Counted from the stretch's first letter, positions 26,114 to 36,320 are shown. The stretch is DNA of 64,000 nt from Xanthobacter dioxanivorans (GCF_016807805.1 NZ_CP063362.1:4196501-4260500), one strand, 5' to 3'. The notes: generated from the letters alone by a model not told the origin. Numbers and translations are program-made.

Positions 26114-26926
26114 ATGACGGACGCGGACATGAATCACCCGCTCGCGGTCATCAGCGGCGGGTCGAGCGGCATCGGCCTCGCCTGCGCCCGGCTTCTGGGC
26201 GGTGAGGGGTGCCGCGTGGCGCTCCTCGGTCGCGACGAGGCGAGGCTTGCCGCCGCGGCCGGCGCCTTGCGGGCGGAGGGCATCGCGGTGGAGGCGCGCT
26301 GCCTCGACGTGCGCGACGGGCCGCGCTGCGCGCGGGTGGTCGACGCGCTGGCGGCGGAGTTCGGGCCGCCGCTCTGGGTCATCGCCAGCGCCGGCATCGT
26401 GGAGCCCGGCTTCTTTCTCGATCAGGATCCGGCGCTGCTGGAGGAGCAGGTCGCGACCAACCTGCTCGGCACCTGCCATCTGGTCCGCGCCGCGGCGCCG
26501 GCCATGGCGGAGGCGGGGCGCGGCCATATCATTCTGGTCTCCTCGGGCGCGGGCCTGTTCGGAGTTGCCGGCTATGGCGGCTATTGCGCCACGAAGTTCG
26601 CGGTGCGCGGGCTTGGCGAGGTGCTGCGGATCGAGCTCGCCGCGGCGGGGGTGGGCGTCACGGTGGCGGTGCCGCCGGACACGGATACGCCGCAGCTCGC
26701 TCACGAGCTGTCCCGTCGCCCGCGCGCCATCGCCGCCTTCGCCGCGGGCGGGCCGCCGCTGAGCGCGGAGGCGGTGGCGCGGCACATGATCCGCACGGCC
26801 CGGCGCGGCGGCTTCCTCTCGGCTCCGAGCTGGAAGCTGCGCGCCATCGCCGCGCTCGGCGACCTCGTCCGGCACCGCCTCGCCGCCATCCAGATGCGCC
26901 TTCTGGTAGGCAGGCGCGCACCGTAG
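26114..26926 (+). CDS. RkpH/3-ketosphinganine-reductase-like SDR
   Basis: A 270-residue classical short-chain dehydrogenase. It has a cofactor loop SGGSSGIG (residues about 14-21), NLLGT, a catalytic Ser in LVSSGAG and YCATK (Y-x3-K). The loop after the active site reads PPDTDTPQL, a motif typical of 3-ketodihydrosphingosine reductases, not of FabG. In rhizobia the RkpH reductase works beside the RkpA synthase and RkpG, an alpha-oxoamine synthase, in making a lipid needed for capsular K-antigen. The presence of an RkpA-like synthase at 1-6991 supports that role here. An RkpG-like gene is not in the window and may lie beyond the left edge. Confidence 0.78.
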   Translation: MTDADMNHPLAVISGGSSGIGLACARLLGGEGCRVALLGRDEARLAAAAGALRAEGIAVEARCLDVRDGPRCARVVDALAAEFGPPLWVIASAGIVEPGFFLDQDPALLEEQVATNLLGTCHLVRAAAPAMAEAGRGHIILVSSGAGLFGVAGYGGYCATKFAVRGLGEVLRIELAAAGVGVTVAVPPDTDTPQLAHELSRRPRAIAAFAAGGPPLSAEAVARHMIRTARRGGFLSAPSWKLRAIAALGDLVRHRLAAIQMRLLVGRRAP

Positions 26927-27025
26927 CCCGACCGCGCCGCGGACCGATGCCCGAGCCGGGCGTTGCCATCGGATCTCGGCGCCCTCCAGGACCGATCGAC
27001 CTTCAGTGTCCGCGTTTTTCTTCGG

Positions 27026-27064
27026 CCACCGTCATGGCCGGGACAAGCCCGGCCATGACGGTGG
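27026..27064. repeat. 17-bp perfect inverted repeat (REP-like)
   Basis: The arms 27026-27042 (core GTCATGGCCGGG) and 27048-27064 are perfectly complementary around the 5-base loop ACAAG. Hairpins of this sequence type are common between genes in Rhizobiales. It lies 100 bp after the SDR and may also terminate its transcript. Half-copies of the core occur near 30973 and 34320. Confidence 0.7.
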
Positions 27065-27193
27065 TGCAGGGAGGGCGCCGGTCGATCTGAATGTCGATCG
27101 GTCCCAGAGCCGGATCCACGCACATCATATCGCCGCATGATACGACGTGAGTGATGAACCGGCCTCAATTCAATGGTTTAGAGAGTGGTTCCT

Positions 27194-27230
27194 CCATCGG
27201 ATGAAAACAGTTTCTGTTTCCATCCGATGG
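27194..27230. repeat. Second inverted repeat before the MoxR gene
   Basis: CCATCGGATG+AAAACAG (27194-27210) pairs with CTGTTTC+CATCCGATGG (27214-27230), a 17-bp stem with one mismatch and a 3-base loop. It ends 22 bp before the MoxR start codon, so it would lie in the mRNA leader. It could be a repetitive palindrome or a control hairpin. Confidence 0.6.
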
Positions 27231-27252
27231 GATCGCGCTCTAGTCTTCGGCC

Positions 27253-28181
<929 letters not shown>

Positions 28182-28185
<4 letters not shown>

Positions 28186-29435
28186 GCCCCGAGGCGACGA
28201 CCCCCGGGGCGAGAGCCGTGGCCGGCGGCCGCCTGGCCGACAACATCGCCTATTTCGGCCGTGCCCTGCGGGCGGCCGGGCTCTCCGTGGGGCCGGGGCG
28301 GGTGCTGGATGCGGTCGCGGCGGTGGAGGTGGCGGGCATCGGCTCGCGCGCCGACTTCTACTGGACCCTCCACGCGCTCTTCGTCTCCCGCCACGAGGAC
28401 AGCCCGGTGTTCGACCAAGCGTTCCGCCTGTTCTGGCGGCGGCGGGCGCACCAGGAGAAGCTCATGGCGCTGCTGTCGCCGGTGGCGGTACCGCAGCGGG
28501 AGAAGAAGCGCGAGAGCGTGCTCCGGCGGGTGGAGGAGGCGCTGTTCTCCGGCGTCGGCACGCCACGCCCGCCGGACAAGCCGCGCATCGAGGTGGAGGC
28601 GCGGCTGTCCGCCTCCAGCGAGGACGTGCTGCGCACGAGGGACTTCGCCGAGATGACCGCCGCCGAGCTGGCCGAGGCGCGCCGGCGCATCGCCGCCCTG
28701 CGCATGCCCGACGACCGCGCCCGCACCCGGCGCCTCGCCGGCGATCCCCGTGGCCGCCGCGTGGATTTCCGCGCCTCCCTGCGGGCCGCGCTCGCGACCG
28801 GCGGCGACCTGCTGCAACTGAAGCGGCGCGGCCCGCGCCTCAAGCCTCCGCCGGTGGTGGCGCTGGTGGATATCTCCGGCTCCATGGCGGACTATTCGCG
28901 GCCGATCCTGCATTTCCTGCACGCCTTGGGGGCGAAGCGGCGCGTCGGCGTGTTCCTGTTCGGCACCCGGCTCACCAATGCGACGCGGGCCCTGCGCCGG
29001 CGCGATCCCGACGCGGCCCTGAAGGCGGTGGCCGAGGTGGCGCAGGACTGGGCCGGCGGCACCCGCATCGCGCCCTCCCTCCACGCCTTCAACCGGCTGT
29101 GGTCGCGGCGGATGATGGCGCAGAACCCGGTGGTGCTGCTGTTCACCGATGGGCTGGAGCGGGACGTGGACCCGCAGCTCGCGGCCGAGATGGCGCGCCT
29201 GAAGCGCTCGTGTCGGCGCCTCGTCTGGCTCAACCCGCTCTTGCGCTACGAGGGCTTCGAGCCGAAGGCGCGGGGGGTAAAGGCCATGCTGCCGCACGTG
29301 GACGATTTCCGCCCGGTGCACGACCTGAAAAGCCTGGAAAGCCTCGTGGCGGCGCTCGGGCGGGACTATTCCGGCTCCGCCGGCCGCTCGGCGGCGTGGC
29401 GCGGCAGTCCGGCCCCCAGCCCCGCGCTCATCTGA
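28182..29435 (+). CDS. VWA-domain protein (CoxE-like)
   Basis: A 417-residue protein with a C-terminal von Willebrand A domain. The metal-ion-dependent adhesion motif is VALVDISGSM (D-x-S-x-S, about residue 230), and LLFTDGLERD supplies the later Asp. The N-terminal half is an Arg-rich helical region common to CoxE/YeiM-type proteins. The start is GTG 28182, overlapping the ATPase stop, so the pair is made together. It probably presents or remodels a client metalloenzyme for the MoxR ATPase. Its 3' end overlaps the convergent GFA gene by 70 bp. Confidence 0.85.
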
Positions 29436-29803
29436 AGGGCGGTTTCGGCCCAGATGTGATGATCGGGCCGAACCGCGTCGGGATCGTCCAGCGTGCCGAG
29501 GGTGACATCCACCGCCGCCTCCGCCGCCATGTCGAACAGGATCGGGCTGCCGCAAGTGCCGCAGAAGGCGCGCACCACGCCGGGCGAGGAGGCATAGGTG
29601 GCCGGGGTGCCTTGGGTGAAGGCGAAATCCTGCCGCATCACGGTGGCCCACGGCAGCGCGCCGGCCCCGGACACCCGCCGGCACATGGTGCAATGGCACC
29701 AGTAGGCGCTCTGCACCCGCCGGACGCCATAGCGCAGCCGGCCGCACAGGCAGCCGCCGGTCAGGGGCGCCATGGCGTTCCCCTTCATGGCGTTCCCGTT
29801 CAT
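29366..29803 (-). CDS. GFA/CENP-V family zinc protein
   Basis: A 145-residue member of the glutathione-dependent formaldehyde-activating (GFA) family. The Zn-binding Cys motifs are all present: GGCLCGRLRY, CHCTMC and AFCGTCGSP. The family is broad; real formaldehyde-glutathione activity is uncertain. The 5' end has two 15-bp tandem repeats, each beginning with ATG and encoding MNGNA and MKGNA, before ATG-GCG at 29773, so three start codons are possible. I give the one 4 bp after the xthA stop. The 3' end overlaps the VWA gene on the other strand. Confidence 0.8.
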   Translation of the reverse strand: MNGNAMKGNAMAPLTGGCLCGRLRYGVRRVQSAYWCHCTMCRRVSGAGALPWATVMRQDFAFTQGTPATYASSPGVVRAFCGTCGSPILFDMAAEAAVDVTLGTLDDPDAVRPDHHIWAETALQMSAGLGAGLPRHAAERPAEPE

Positions 29804-29807
29804 GGCG

Positions 29808-30596
29808 TCACGCCGCGATGGCGAAATCGGCCCAGACCGGCACATGGTCGGAGGGCTTCTCCCAGGCCCGCACGTGCTTGTCGACGCCGGTGGCGATGAG
29901 CTTGTCCGCCGCCTGAGGGGAAAGCAGCAGGTGATCGATGCGGATGCCGTTGTCCCTTTGCCAGGCGCCGGCCTGGTAGTCCCAGAAGGTATAGAGCCGC
30001 TCCGCGTCCGAGGTGGCGCGCAGCGCGTCGGTGAGGCCGAGATGGGTCAGGGCGCGGAAGGCGGTGCGGGTGCGCGGCAGGAACAAGGCGTCGTTCACCC
30101 AGGCGGCGGGGTCGGCGGCGTCGCGCGGCTCGGGGATCACGTTGAAGTCGCCGGCGAGGATCAGCGGCTCCTCCAGCGCGAGGCGGTCGGCGGCAAAATC
30201 GTGCAGGCGCTGCATGAAGCCGAGCTTGTAGGGGTATTTCTCGGTGTCGGGCGGGTTGCCGTTGGGCAAATAGAGGCAGGCGACCCGCACCACCCCGCCC
30301 TTCACCGACACCACCGCCTCGATGAAGCGGGCCTGTTCGTCCCCGTCGTCGCCGGCGAGGCCATGGGTCACGTCCTCCAGCGGCAGGCGGGAGAGGACGG
30401 CGACGCCGTTGAAGCCCTTCTGGCCGTGGACGGAAACGTTGTAGCCCAGCGCCTCGAACGGCTCCTTCGGGAACGCCTCGGTCTGGCACTTGATCTCCTG
30501 GAGGCAGACGATGTCCGGCCGCGTCTCCGACAGCCACTTCACCGCGTGGTCGAGACGCTGGCGGACGGAATTGACGTTCCAGGTGGCGATGCGCAT
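29808..30596 (-). CDS. xthA: Exodeoxyribonuclease III
   Basis: A 262-residue AP endonuclease/3'-5' exonuclease for base-excision repair. The start MRIATWNVNSVRQR is diagnostic of the family. Catalytic signatures are VCLQEIKCQ (metal-binding Glu), LAGDFNVIPEP (Asp-Asn pair) and the C-terminal SDHVPVWADF (Asp-His pair). ATG 30596 is chosen. The frame stays open upstream, but that part lies in repeat-rich intergenic sequence. Confidence 0.95.
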   Translation of the reverse strand: MRIATWNVNSVRQRLDHAVKWLSETRPDIVCLQEIKCQTEAFPKEPFEALGYNVSVHGQKGFNGVAVLSRLPLEDVTHGLAGDDGDEQARFIEAVVSVKGGVVRVACLYLPNGNPPDTEKYPYKLGFMQRLHDFAADRLALEEPLILAGDFNVIPEPRDAADPAAWVNDALFLPRTRTAFRALTHLGLTDALRATSDAERLYTFWDYQAGAWQRDNGIRIDHLLLSPQAADKLIATGVDKHVRAWEKPSDHVPVWADFAIAA

Positions 30597-30751
30597 GGGG
30601 CCGGGCTCCTTCGGGCGGGAGGATAGCCCCGGGCCGGAGCCGGGCGCCAGAGGGCGGGGACCGGAAGCGGGGGAGGGGGCTGACGGGAGGCGGGGAGAAA
30701 GACAGCAGGCGGCCGACTCATCGGGGGCGTGATGCGACCCAGGCACCGGCT

Positions 30752-30916
30752 CGCCCCCTCTCCCCTCGCGGGAGAGGGTTGGGGTGAGCGGGTGGCAGGC
30801 GCTCTCCAAGTCGGAACTCTGCGCCAAGCGGCACCAGCCCCCTCACCCGTCTCGCGGCTTGGCCGCGATCCACCCTCTCCCGCGAGGGGAGAGGGGAAGA
30901 GGCACCGCCCGCCGCG
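30752..30916. repeat. About 165-bp palindromic intergenic repeat, copy A
   Basis: It begins with CCCTCTCCCCTCGCGGGAGA and ends with the mirror form CTCCCGCGAGGGGAGAGGGG, so the ends form inverted repeats. The interior (CTCTCCAAGTCGGAACTCTG and onward) is nearly the same as copy B, 261 bp away. Confidence 0.8.
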
Positions 30917-31012
30917 CCGCAGTCGGTCGGGATGCGAGAGGGGTGCCGGACGAGACGTGGTTCTCCGGGCAATCCCGGCCATGACGGATGGCAAGAAGTC
31001 CAGGCACCACCG

Positions 31013-31177
31013 CGCCCCCTCTCCCCTCGCGGGAGAGGGTTGGGGTGAGGGGGTGGCAGGATCTCTCCACGTCGGAACTCTGCGCCAATCGGCACCATCC
31101 CCCTCACCCGTCTCGCGGCTACGCCGCGATCCACCCTCTCCCGCGAGGGGAGAGGGGAAGAGGCACCGCCCGCCGCG
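31013..31177. repeat. About 165-bp palindromic intergenic repeat, copy B
   Basis: It is near-identical to copy A in the same orientation, differing at scattered positions (for example GTGAGGGGG against GTGAGCGGG, and CACGTCGG against CAAGTCGG). A shared 16-base tail, GGCACCGCCCGCCGCG, follows the right arm in both. Confidence 0.8.
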
Positions 31178-31445
31178 CGGCGAGCCCTTGCGCGGGGACC
31201 CCGCGCGGGGTCCCGGCTCGCATTCCGCCCCGCTGCAGTCGGCGGGGACGCCGGCGGGCGATGCGGCGGAGAGGGGCGGGACACGCACGGCGCGGCGATT
31301 CCGGAGGATGGGCCACGGCTCTCCTGCCGCTATCGCCGCAGTCGGCCGAGGCGCGAGGGGAGCGCTCGCCATTCCCCGCAAGGGTTGCGAGCGCGGGAAA
31401 AGAGTGGCAGGAACGCCCCTTGTCCCTCACAGGCGGCAGAGCGGC

Positions 31446-32852
31446 ATGACGTTCGCGTCCATCGAATTCCTGTTCTATTTCTTCCCTCTGTTCCTCGTCA
31501 CCTACTTCTCCGCGAAGACCGTCACGACGCGGAACTACATCTTTCTTGCCTTTTCGCTCGTCTTCTACGCGGCTGGCTATACGCCGCACATCCTCATTCT
31601 TCTGGGATCGGTGGCGGTCAACTTCTTCCTCGCCCGCGCCATCGACGGGCGCGAGGGCCCGGGCCGCCAGCGCCTGCTCGCTGGCGGCGTCGCCTTCAAC
31701 CTGATCCTGCTCGGCATCTTCAAATATACCGGCTTCCTGGTGGAGAACCTGAACGCGCTGGTCGCGCCGGCCGGCTTCGCCCTGCCGCTGCCGAGGATCT
31801 CGCTGCCGCTGGGCATCTCCTTCTATTCCTTCCACGCCATCTCGTACCTCGCGGACATCTACAAGCGGAAGGTGCACGCCAATCGCGACCCGGCCCAGTT
31901 CGCGCTCTACATGTGCATGTTCCCGCAGCTCGTGGCCGGCCCCATCGTGCGCTACGCCACCGTGGCGCGGCAGCTCTCCGAGCGGCGCGTCACGCTGGGG
32001 CGGTTCTCGGCCGGGGCGCGGCTGTTCGCCATCGGCCTCGCCTGGAAGGTGCTCATCGCCGACGAGGTGGCGCGGCTGGTGGACGGGGTGTTCGACACCA
32101 CCACGCACCCCACCTTCGTGGAGGCGTGGCTGGGCCTTTATGCCTACACGGTGCAGATCTATTTCGACTTCGCCGGCTATTCCACCATGGCGGTGGGCCT
32201 CGGCGTGATGGTGGGCTTCGTGCTGCCGCGCAACTTCCGCCTGCCCTATACGGCGCACTCGATTACCGATTTCTGGCGCCGCTGGCACATGAGCCTGTCC
32301 GCCTTCCTGCGCGACTATCTCTACATCCCGCTGGGCGGCAACCGGCGCGGCGAGCTGCGTACCTACATCAATTTGTCCGCCGTGTTCCTGCTCTGCGGCC
32401 TGTGGCACGGAGCAAGCTGGAACTTCGTGATCTGGGGCGCGCACCACGGCGCCTTCCTCATCATCGAGCGCGCCTTCCTCGGCCGCTGGCTGAAGCGGGC
32501 GCCGGGCGTCCTCGCCCATCTTTATACCGTGCTGGTGGTCATGCTGGGCTGGGTCTGGTTCCGCGCCGACAGCTTCCCCGGCGCCGTCGACATGTTTGGC
32601 GGCCTCGTCGGCCTCCACGGCTTCAGCCGCGCCTCCATGGCGCTGGGCTTCGGGCTCACCCCGCTCGCTGTCGTCATGCTGGTCGCGGGCGGCCTCATCG
32701 GCTTCTTCCGCTGGCCGCGCTGGAAGGCGTTGGCGGGGGAGGGGGCCTTGGCCAGCGTGGCGGACTATGCCCTCGTCGCCGTGCTGATGCTGGCGAGCAT
32801 CGCCTGGGTGGGCGGCACCACCGCCACCCCATTCCTTTATTACCGGTTCTGA
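31446..32852 (+). CDS. MBOAT O-acyltransferase (AlgI-like)
   Basis: A 468-residue polytopic membrane protein of the MBOAT family. It has FYSFHAISYLADIYK, the conserved DFWRRWHMSLSAFLRDY with YIPLGG, and the catalytic-His region CGLWHGASWNFVIWG. AlgI-type proteins pass acetyl groups across the inner membrane for O-acetylation of exported polysaccharide. The next gene, 14 bp downstream, encodes an AlgJ-like SGNH partner, the usual pairing. The acceptor here could be the capsule or another exopolysaccharide. Confidence 0.9.
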   Translation: MTFASIEFLFYFFPLFLVTYFSAKTVTTRNYIFLAFSLVFYAAGYTPHILILLGSVAVNFFLARAIDGREGPGRQRLLAGGVAFNLILLGIFKYTGFLVENLNALVAPAGFALPLPRISLPLGISFYSFHAISYLADIYKRKVHANRDPAQFALYMCMFPQLVAGPIVRYATVARQLSERRVTLGRFSAGARLFAIGLAWKVLIADEVARLVDGVFDTTTHPTFVEAWLGLYAYTVQIYFDFAGYSTMAVGLGVMVGFVLPRNFRLPYTAHSITDFWRRWHMSLSAFLRDYLYIPLGGNRRGELRTYINLSAVFLLCGLWHGASWNFVIWGAHHGAFLIIERAFLGRWLKRAPGVLAHLYTVLVVMLGWVWFRADSFPGAVDMFGGLVGLHGFSRASMALGFGLTPLAVVMLVAGGLIGFFRWPRWKALAGEGALASVADYALVAVLMLASIAWVGGTTATPFLYYRF

Positions 32853-32866
32853 GCGGAGGACGGATC

Positions 32867-34031
32867 ATGACGATGCTCGCGCGCCACCGCCGCTACATGG
32901 GCCTGATGGTCGCCGGCCTGTTCGGCTTCCTGCTGGTGTCGAACCTCATCCCCGACCCCCTGGCACGGGGGATTGGCGGGTGAAGGTCCCGGCCGAATTC
33001 AGCTGGGACAAGAAGCTGAACTACTGGTTCCGCAACATCGGCACCTACATCCAGGACAATTTCGGCTTTCGCGCCACCCTGCCGGTGCTGCGCCGCGAGC
33101 TGCGCGCGGACCTGCGCTCGCCCGACAGCCGGCCCTTCTATGCCGGGCGCGACGGGCAGCTGTTCTGGGGCGCGAGCAGACGCCGCAGCAATCCTCCGGC
33201 GCCCTGGTGCGGACCGCCAACGTGGAGCGCTTCGTGACCATGGTGGGCGAGATGCAGCGGGTGCTGGCGCCCCAGGGCACGCGCATCGTGGTGGCGATCC
33301 CGCCCAACGCCCAGTCGGTGGAGCTGGAGGCGCTGCCCGCCTGGACCGACGCGCTTGCCTATCCGGTCACCGAATACGACCTCGCCCTGCAGGGGCTGAA
33401 GGCCGAGGGCGTGGCGACGGTGGATCTCAGGGCGGTGCTGCGCGCCAGTCCCCGGCCCCGGTACCTGCTCACCGATACCCACTGGAACAACCGCTCCAGC
33501 GTGCTCGCGTTCAATGCGGTGATGGCAGCGGCGGGGCATCCCGGCTGGCAGGTCGACCCGGCCCAGCTGGTGGGGGAACTCCACGAGGCGCCGCGTGGCG
33601 ACCTGCTGCGCGCCATGCGCATGCCGCCCGACGTGAAGGAGGAGAATTTCCGCCTCCAGATCACCGACCGCTCGGCCAAGCCGCGCTTCGACCCGGCCCT
33701 GTCGCACCACAACGAGCATATCGCGTTCAAGTCCGTGGTGCGCGACTACGCGCCGACCGGCCAGCGGGTGCTGATCATGGGCGATTCGTTCACCGCGGTG
33801 ACGTGGCCGCGCCTGTTCGCCAACGCGGACGTGAGCGTGGTGGGCTGGATGCACGCCTCGGCGCGGGTGACTGGCAATTGCGATTTCAGCTTCGACGACG
33901 TGAGGCGCTTCAAGCCAGACCTGATCATCTTCGCCCGCACCGAGCGATTCTTCCCCTGCTACGGCGACGACTGGCCCAAGGGCCTGCCGCGCCCGTGGAC
34001 CCGGGCGGTACCGCTCAACGTGGCGCCGTAG
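32867..34031 (+). pseudogene. AlgJ/AlgX-like SGNH acetyltransferase, two frameshifts
   Basis: The coding sequence is spread over three frames. It starts at ATG 32867 behind GGAGG with an N-terminal membrane anchor (MGLMVAGLFGFLLVSNLIPD). Adding one G to the run at 32967-32971 gives LARGDWRVKVPAEFSWDKKL, and adding one G at 33167-33170 gives LFWGREQTPQQSSG. The frame then stays open to the end, with TDTHWN and MGDSF, the two signature blocks of the AlgJ/AlgX SGNH fold. Repaired, the protein would be about 388 residues, normal for the family. Both faults are single-base deficits in G runs, so sequence error is at least as likely as true gene loss. Confidence 0.75.
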
Positions 34032-34156
34032 GGTGGGGATAGCGCCCGTCTGCGGTCATGGCGAGGTCCGGCGCCTGGCGGCGGCGTCGGCATTTGCCTC
34101 CAATGCACCCGTCATCGCTGCTCGCCGGGGGCATCCACCGTTCCGCCGGCGCGGTG

Positions 34157-34272
34157 CTTCTCCCCTCGCGGGAGAGGGGCCGGGGGTGAGGGGCTGGTTT
34201 CTCCGTTTGCGCTCTGTTTTCCGAGGCCGTGCCACCCCTCACCCCAGCCCACTCCCACAAGGGGAGAGGGGC
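34157..34272. repeat. Diverged, shorter copy of the palindromic repeat
   Basis: It starts CTTCTCCCCTCGCGGGAGAG, continues into GGGGGTGAGGGG, and ends CACAAGGGGAGAGGGG. This is the same arm architecture as copies A and B, with a different, shorter interior. Confidence 0.55.
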
Positions 34273-34446
34273 GCAGCGGGCGGGATGAGGCGGCGGCGCA
34301 TCCGATCCGAAAGCAACCGTCATGGCCCGGCTCGTCCGGGGCATCCACCCGGCGGTCGGGAACGACGCAGGGCTTTGGGCGCAGCCGCAACCGGACAAGC
34401 CGGATGGCGACCCGAATGGGGAGGTTTCGCGCGCCCTGCCGTCGTC

Positions 34447-34474
34447 GATGGACAGGCATGGATGGACAGGCATG
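34447..34474. repeat. 14-bp tandem duplication
   Basis: GATGGACAGGCATG is present twice head to tail (34447-34460 and 34461-34474), with no gene around it. Confidence 0.7.
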
Positions 34475-34531
34475 GACTTGCGCGCCCCCGGATGCCGGGG
34501 GGCGCAGGTCCTCATGCCCGCCGTGCGCGGC

Positions 34532-34906
34532 TCAGACCGCGAAGCTCGATCCGCAGCCGCACTTCGCCGTGGCGAGGGGGTTGGAGATCTTGAAGGCGGA
34601 GCCCATGAGGTCCGCCTTGTAGTCGAGCTGGGAGCCCTTGATGTAGTCGAGCGAGAGGCGGTCGACGACGATCTTGGCGCCTTCCTTCTCGATCACGAGG
34701 TCGTCCTCGGTCTGCTCGCGGGTCACGTCGTACTTGTACGAGAAGCCGGAGCAGCCGCCGCCTTCCACGCTGAGCCGCAGGAAGGTGCCGGGCGGCTCAG
34801 GGGAAAGGATCTGCCCGATGCGGCGGGCCGCCGCGTCGGTGACGGTGAATTCGAGTTCGACCGCGGGAACATCGGCGGCCTGGGTCGGGGCGAGGGTGGT
34901 GTCCAT
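34532..34906 (-). CDS. erpA: Iron-sulfur cluster insertion protein (ErpA/A-type carrier)
   Basis: A 124-residue A-type Fe-S carrier of the HesB/IscA/ErpA family. The three cluster-binding cysteines are seen as GGCSGF and a C-terminal CGCGSSF. SYKYDVTREQTEDD and GSAFKISNP are also typical. It hands Fe-S clusters to target enzymes in the cytoplasm. ATG 34906 (MDTTLAP) gives the usual short N-terminal extension. It is divergent from dgt, as is common in alphaproteobacteria. Confidence 0.9.
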   Translation of the reverse strand: MDTTLAPTQAADVPAVELEFTVTDAAARRIGQILSPEPPGTFLRLSVEGGGCSGFSYKYDVTREQTEDDLVIEKEGAKIVVDRLSLDYIKGSQLDYKADLMGSAFKISNPLATAKCGCGSSFAV

Positions 34907-35080
34907 GGTATCGACTTTATGAAATGAAGCTGGCAATGGCCCTTAAGGTAAGGCCAACGGTCCCTGAATTAAAGGGATGCACTGCAAAAAGCGCCGGCAC
35001 GGGGCATCCCGCTCCGGCATGCGCCCTCTGCCGGCCGCTGGCGGACGGGCCGGCAAGAGGACCGAGGGGAGGGGGCGAAG

Positions 35081-36286
35081 ATGGCGGTTTCCGGCGCAAG
35101 GCCCCGCGTGGCCTGGGCCTGCGATGCCCTCGAGGCGCGCGGCCGCCTCTTTCCGGAACCGGAGATGCCGCCGCGCAGCCCGTTCCGGCGCGACTGCGAC
35201 CGCATCATCCATTCCACCGCCTTCCGCCGGTTGAAGCACAAGACCCAGGTCTTCGTGTTCAACGAGGGCGACCATTACCGCACCCGCCTCACCCACACGC
35301 TGGAGGTGGCGCAGGTGGCGCGCTCCATCGCCCGGGCGCTCGGCCTCGACGAGGACCTGGCGGAGGCCCTGGCGCTGGCCCACGACCTCGGTCACCCGCC
35401 CTTCGCCCATGCGGGCGAGCGGGCGCTGGATGCCTGCCTGAAGGGGCAGGGCGGTTTCGACCACAATGCGCAGTCCCTGCGCGTGGTGACGCGCATCGAG
35501 CGGCGCTACGCCCAGTTCGACGGCCTCAACCTCACCTGGGAGACCCTGGAGGGCATCGCCAAGCACAATGGCCCGCTCACCGACCGGCAGGGGCGGGGCA
35601 TCGGCCGCTACCGCGACGGCCTGCCCCACGCCATCCGCGTGCATTCCGCGCAGCAGGACCTGGAATTGTGGAGCCACGCCTCGGCCGAGGCGCAGGCGGC
35701 GGCCATCGCCGACGACATCGCCTATGACGTGCACGATTTCGACGATGGCCTCAGGGCCGGCATGTTCACCCTCGACGACCTCGCCGAGCTGCCGCTCCTG
35801 GGCGAGGCCATCGCCGAGGTGCGCCAGCGCTATCGCGGCCTCGATCTGCCGCGCACGGTGAACGAGGTGTTCCGGCGCGTCATCACCCGCCTCATCGAGG
35901 ACGTGGTGGCGGAAAGCGAGCGGCGGGCGGACGCCGCCGGCGTCGCCTCGGCCGAGGCGGTGCGGGCGCTGGACGGCCCGGTGGTGGGCTTCTCGCCGGC
36001 CATGCGGGAGAAGGAAAAGGCGGTGAAGGGCTTTCTTTTCCCGCGCATGTACCGACACGAGCGGGTCAACCGCATCATGGCCGACGCGCAGCAGGTGGTG
36101 CGTGATCTCTACGGCCATTTCCTGAGCCATCCCAAGGATATGCCCTCCTCCTGGCATGACGACATCGACGGCCTCGGTTCCGAGCGGATGGCGCGCCGCG
36201 TGGCCGACTACATCGCCGGCATGACCGACCGCTACGCCCTCGACCAGCACGCCCGCTTCTTTGACTTGACGCCGGACTTGCGATAG
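35081..36286 (+). CDS. dgt: Deoxyguanosinetriphosphate triphosphohydrolase-like protein
   Basis: A 401-residue HD-domain dNTPase. The HD metal site is seen as [10 protein letters not shown] and [15 protein letters not shown], with a second His in [12 protein letters not shown]. The N-terminal [20 protein letters not shown] is typical of the bacterial family. It hydrolyses dNTPs to the nucleoside plus triphosphate and so helps control dNTP pools. It is 34 bp upstream of argS on the same strand. Confidence 0.93.
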   Translation: MAVSGARPRVAWACDALEARGRLFPEPEMPPRSPFRRDCDRIIHSTAFRRLKHKTQVFVFNEGDHYRTRLTHTLEVAQVARSIARALGLDEDLAEALALAHDLGHPPFAHAGERALDACLKGQGGFDHNAQSLRVVTRIERRYAQFDGLNLTWETLEGIAKHNGPLTDRQGRGIGRYRDGLPHAIRVHSAQQDLELWSHASAEAQAAAIADDIAYDVHDFDDGLRAGMFTLDDLAELPLLGEAIAEVRQRYRGLDLPRTVNEVFRRVITRLIEDVVAESERRADAAGVASAEAVRALDGPVVGFSPAMREKEKAVKGFLFPRMYRHERVNRIMADAQQVVRDLYGHFLSHPKDMPSSWHDDIDGLGSERMARRVADYIAGMTDRYALDQHARFFDLTPDLR

Positions 36287-36320
36287 GCGCCCGGCAACCA
36301 ACCCGATCGGACCCCACCCC

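Larger units (their letters stand above)
30597..31445. other. 849-bp repeat-bearing intergenic region
   Basis: No gene is recognised here. It contains two long copies of a palindromic element (30752-30916 and 31013-31177), a half-copy of the REP-like core near 30973, and G+C-rich sequence up to the AlgI-like gene. The long open frames across it have no recognisable protein content. Confidence 0.7.
34032..34531. other. 500-bp intergenic region with degenerate repeats
   Basis: No gene is seen. It holds a diverged relative of the 165-bp repeat (34157-34272), a partial REP-like core near 34320, and a 14-bp exact tandem duplication at 34447-34474. Confidence 0.65.

Noticed and set aside
30752..31177. 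CRISPR-like repeats
   Set aside because: The repeats are long (about 165 bp), only two full copies occur, each has internal inverted arms, and no cas genes are present.
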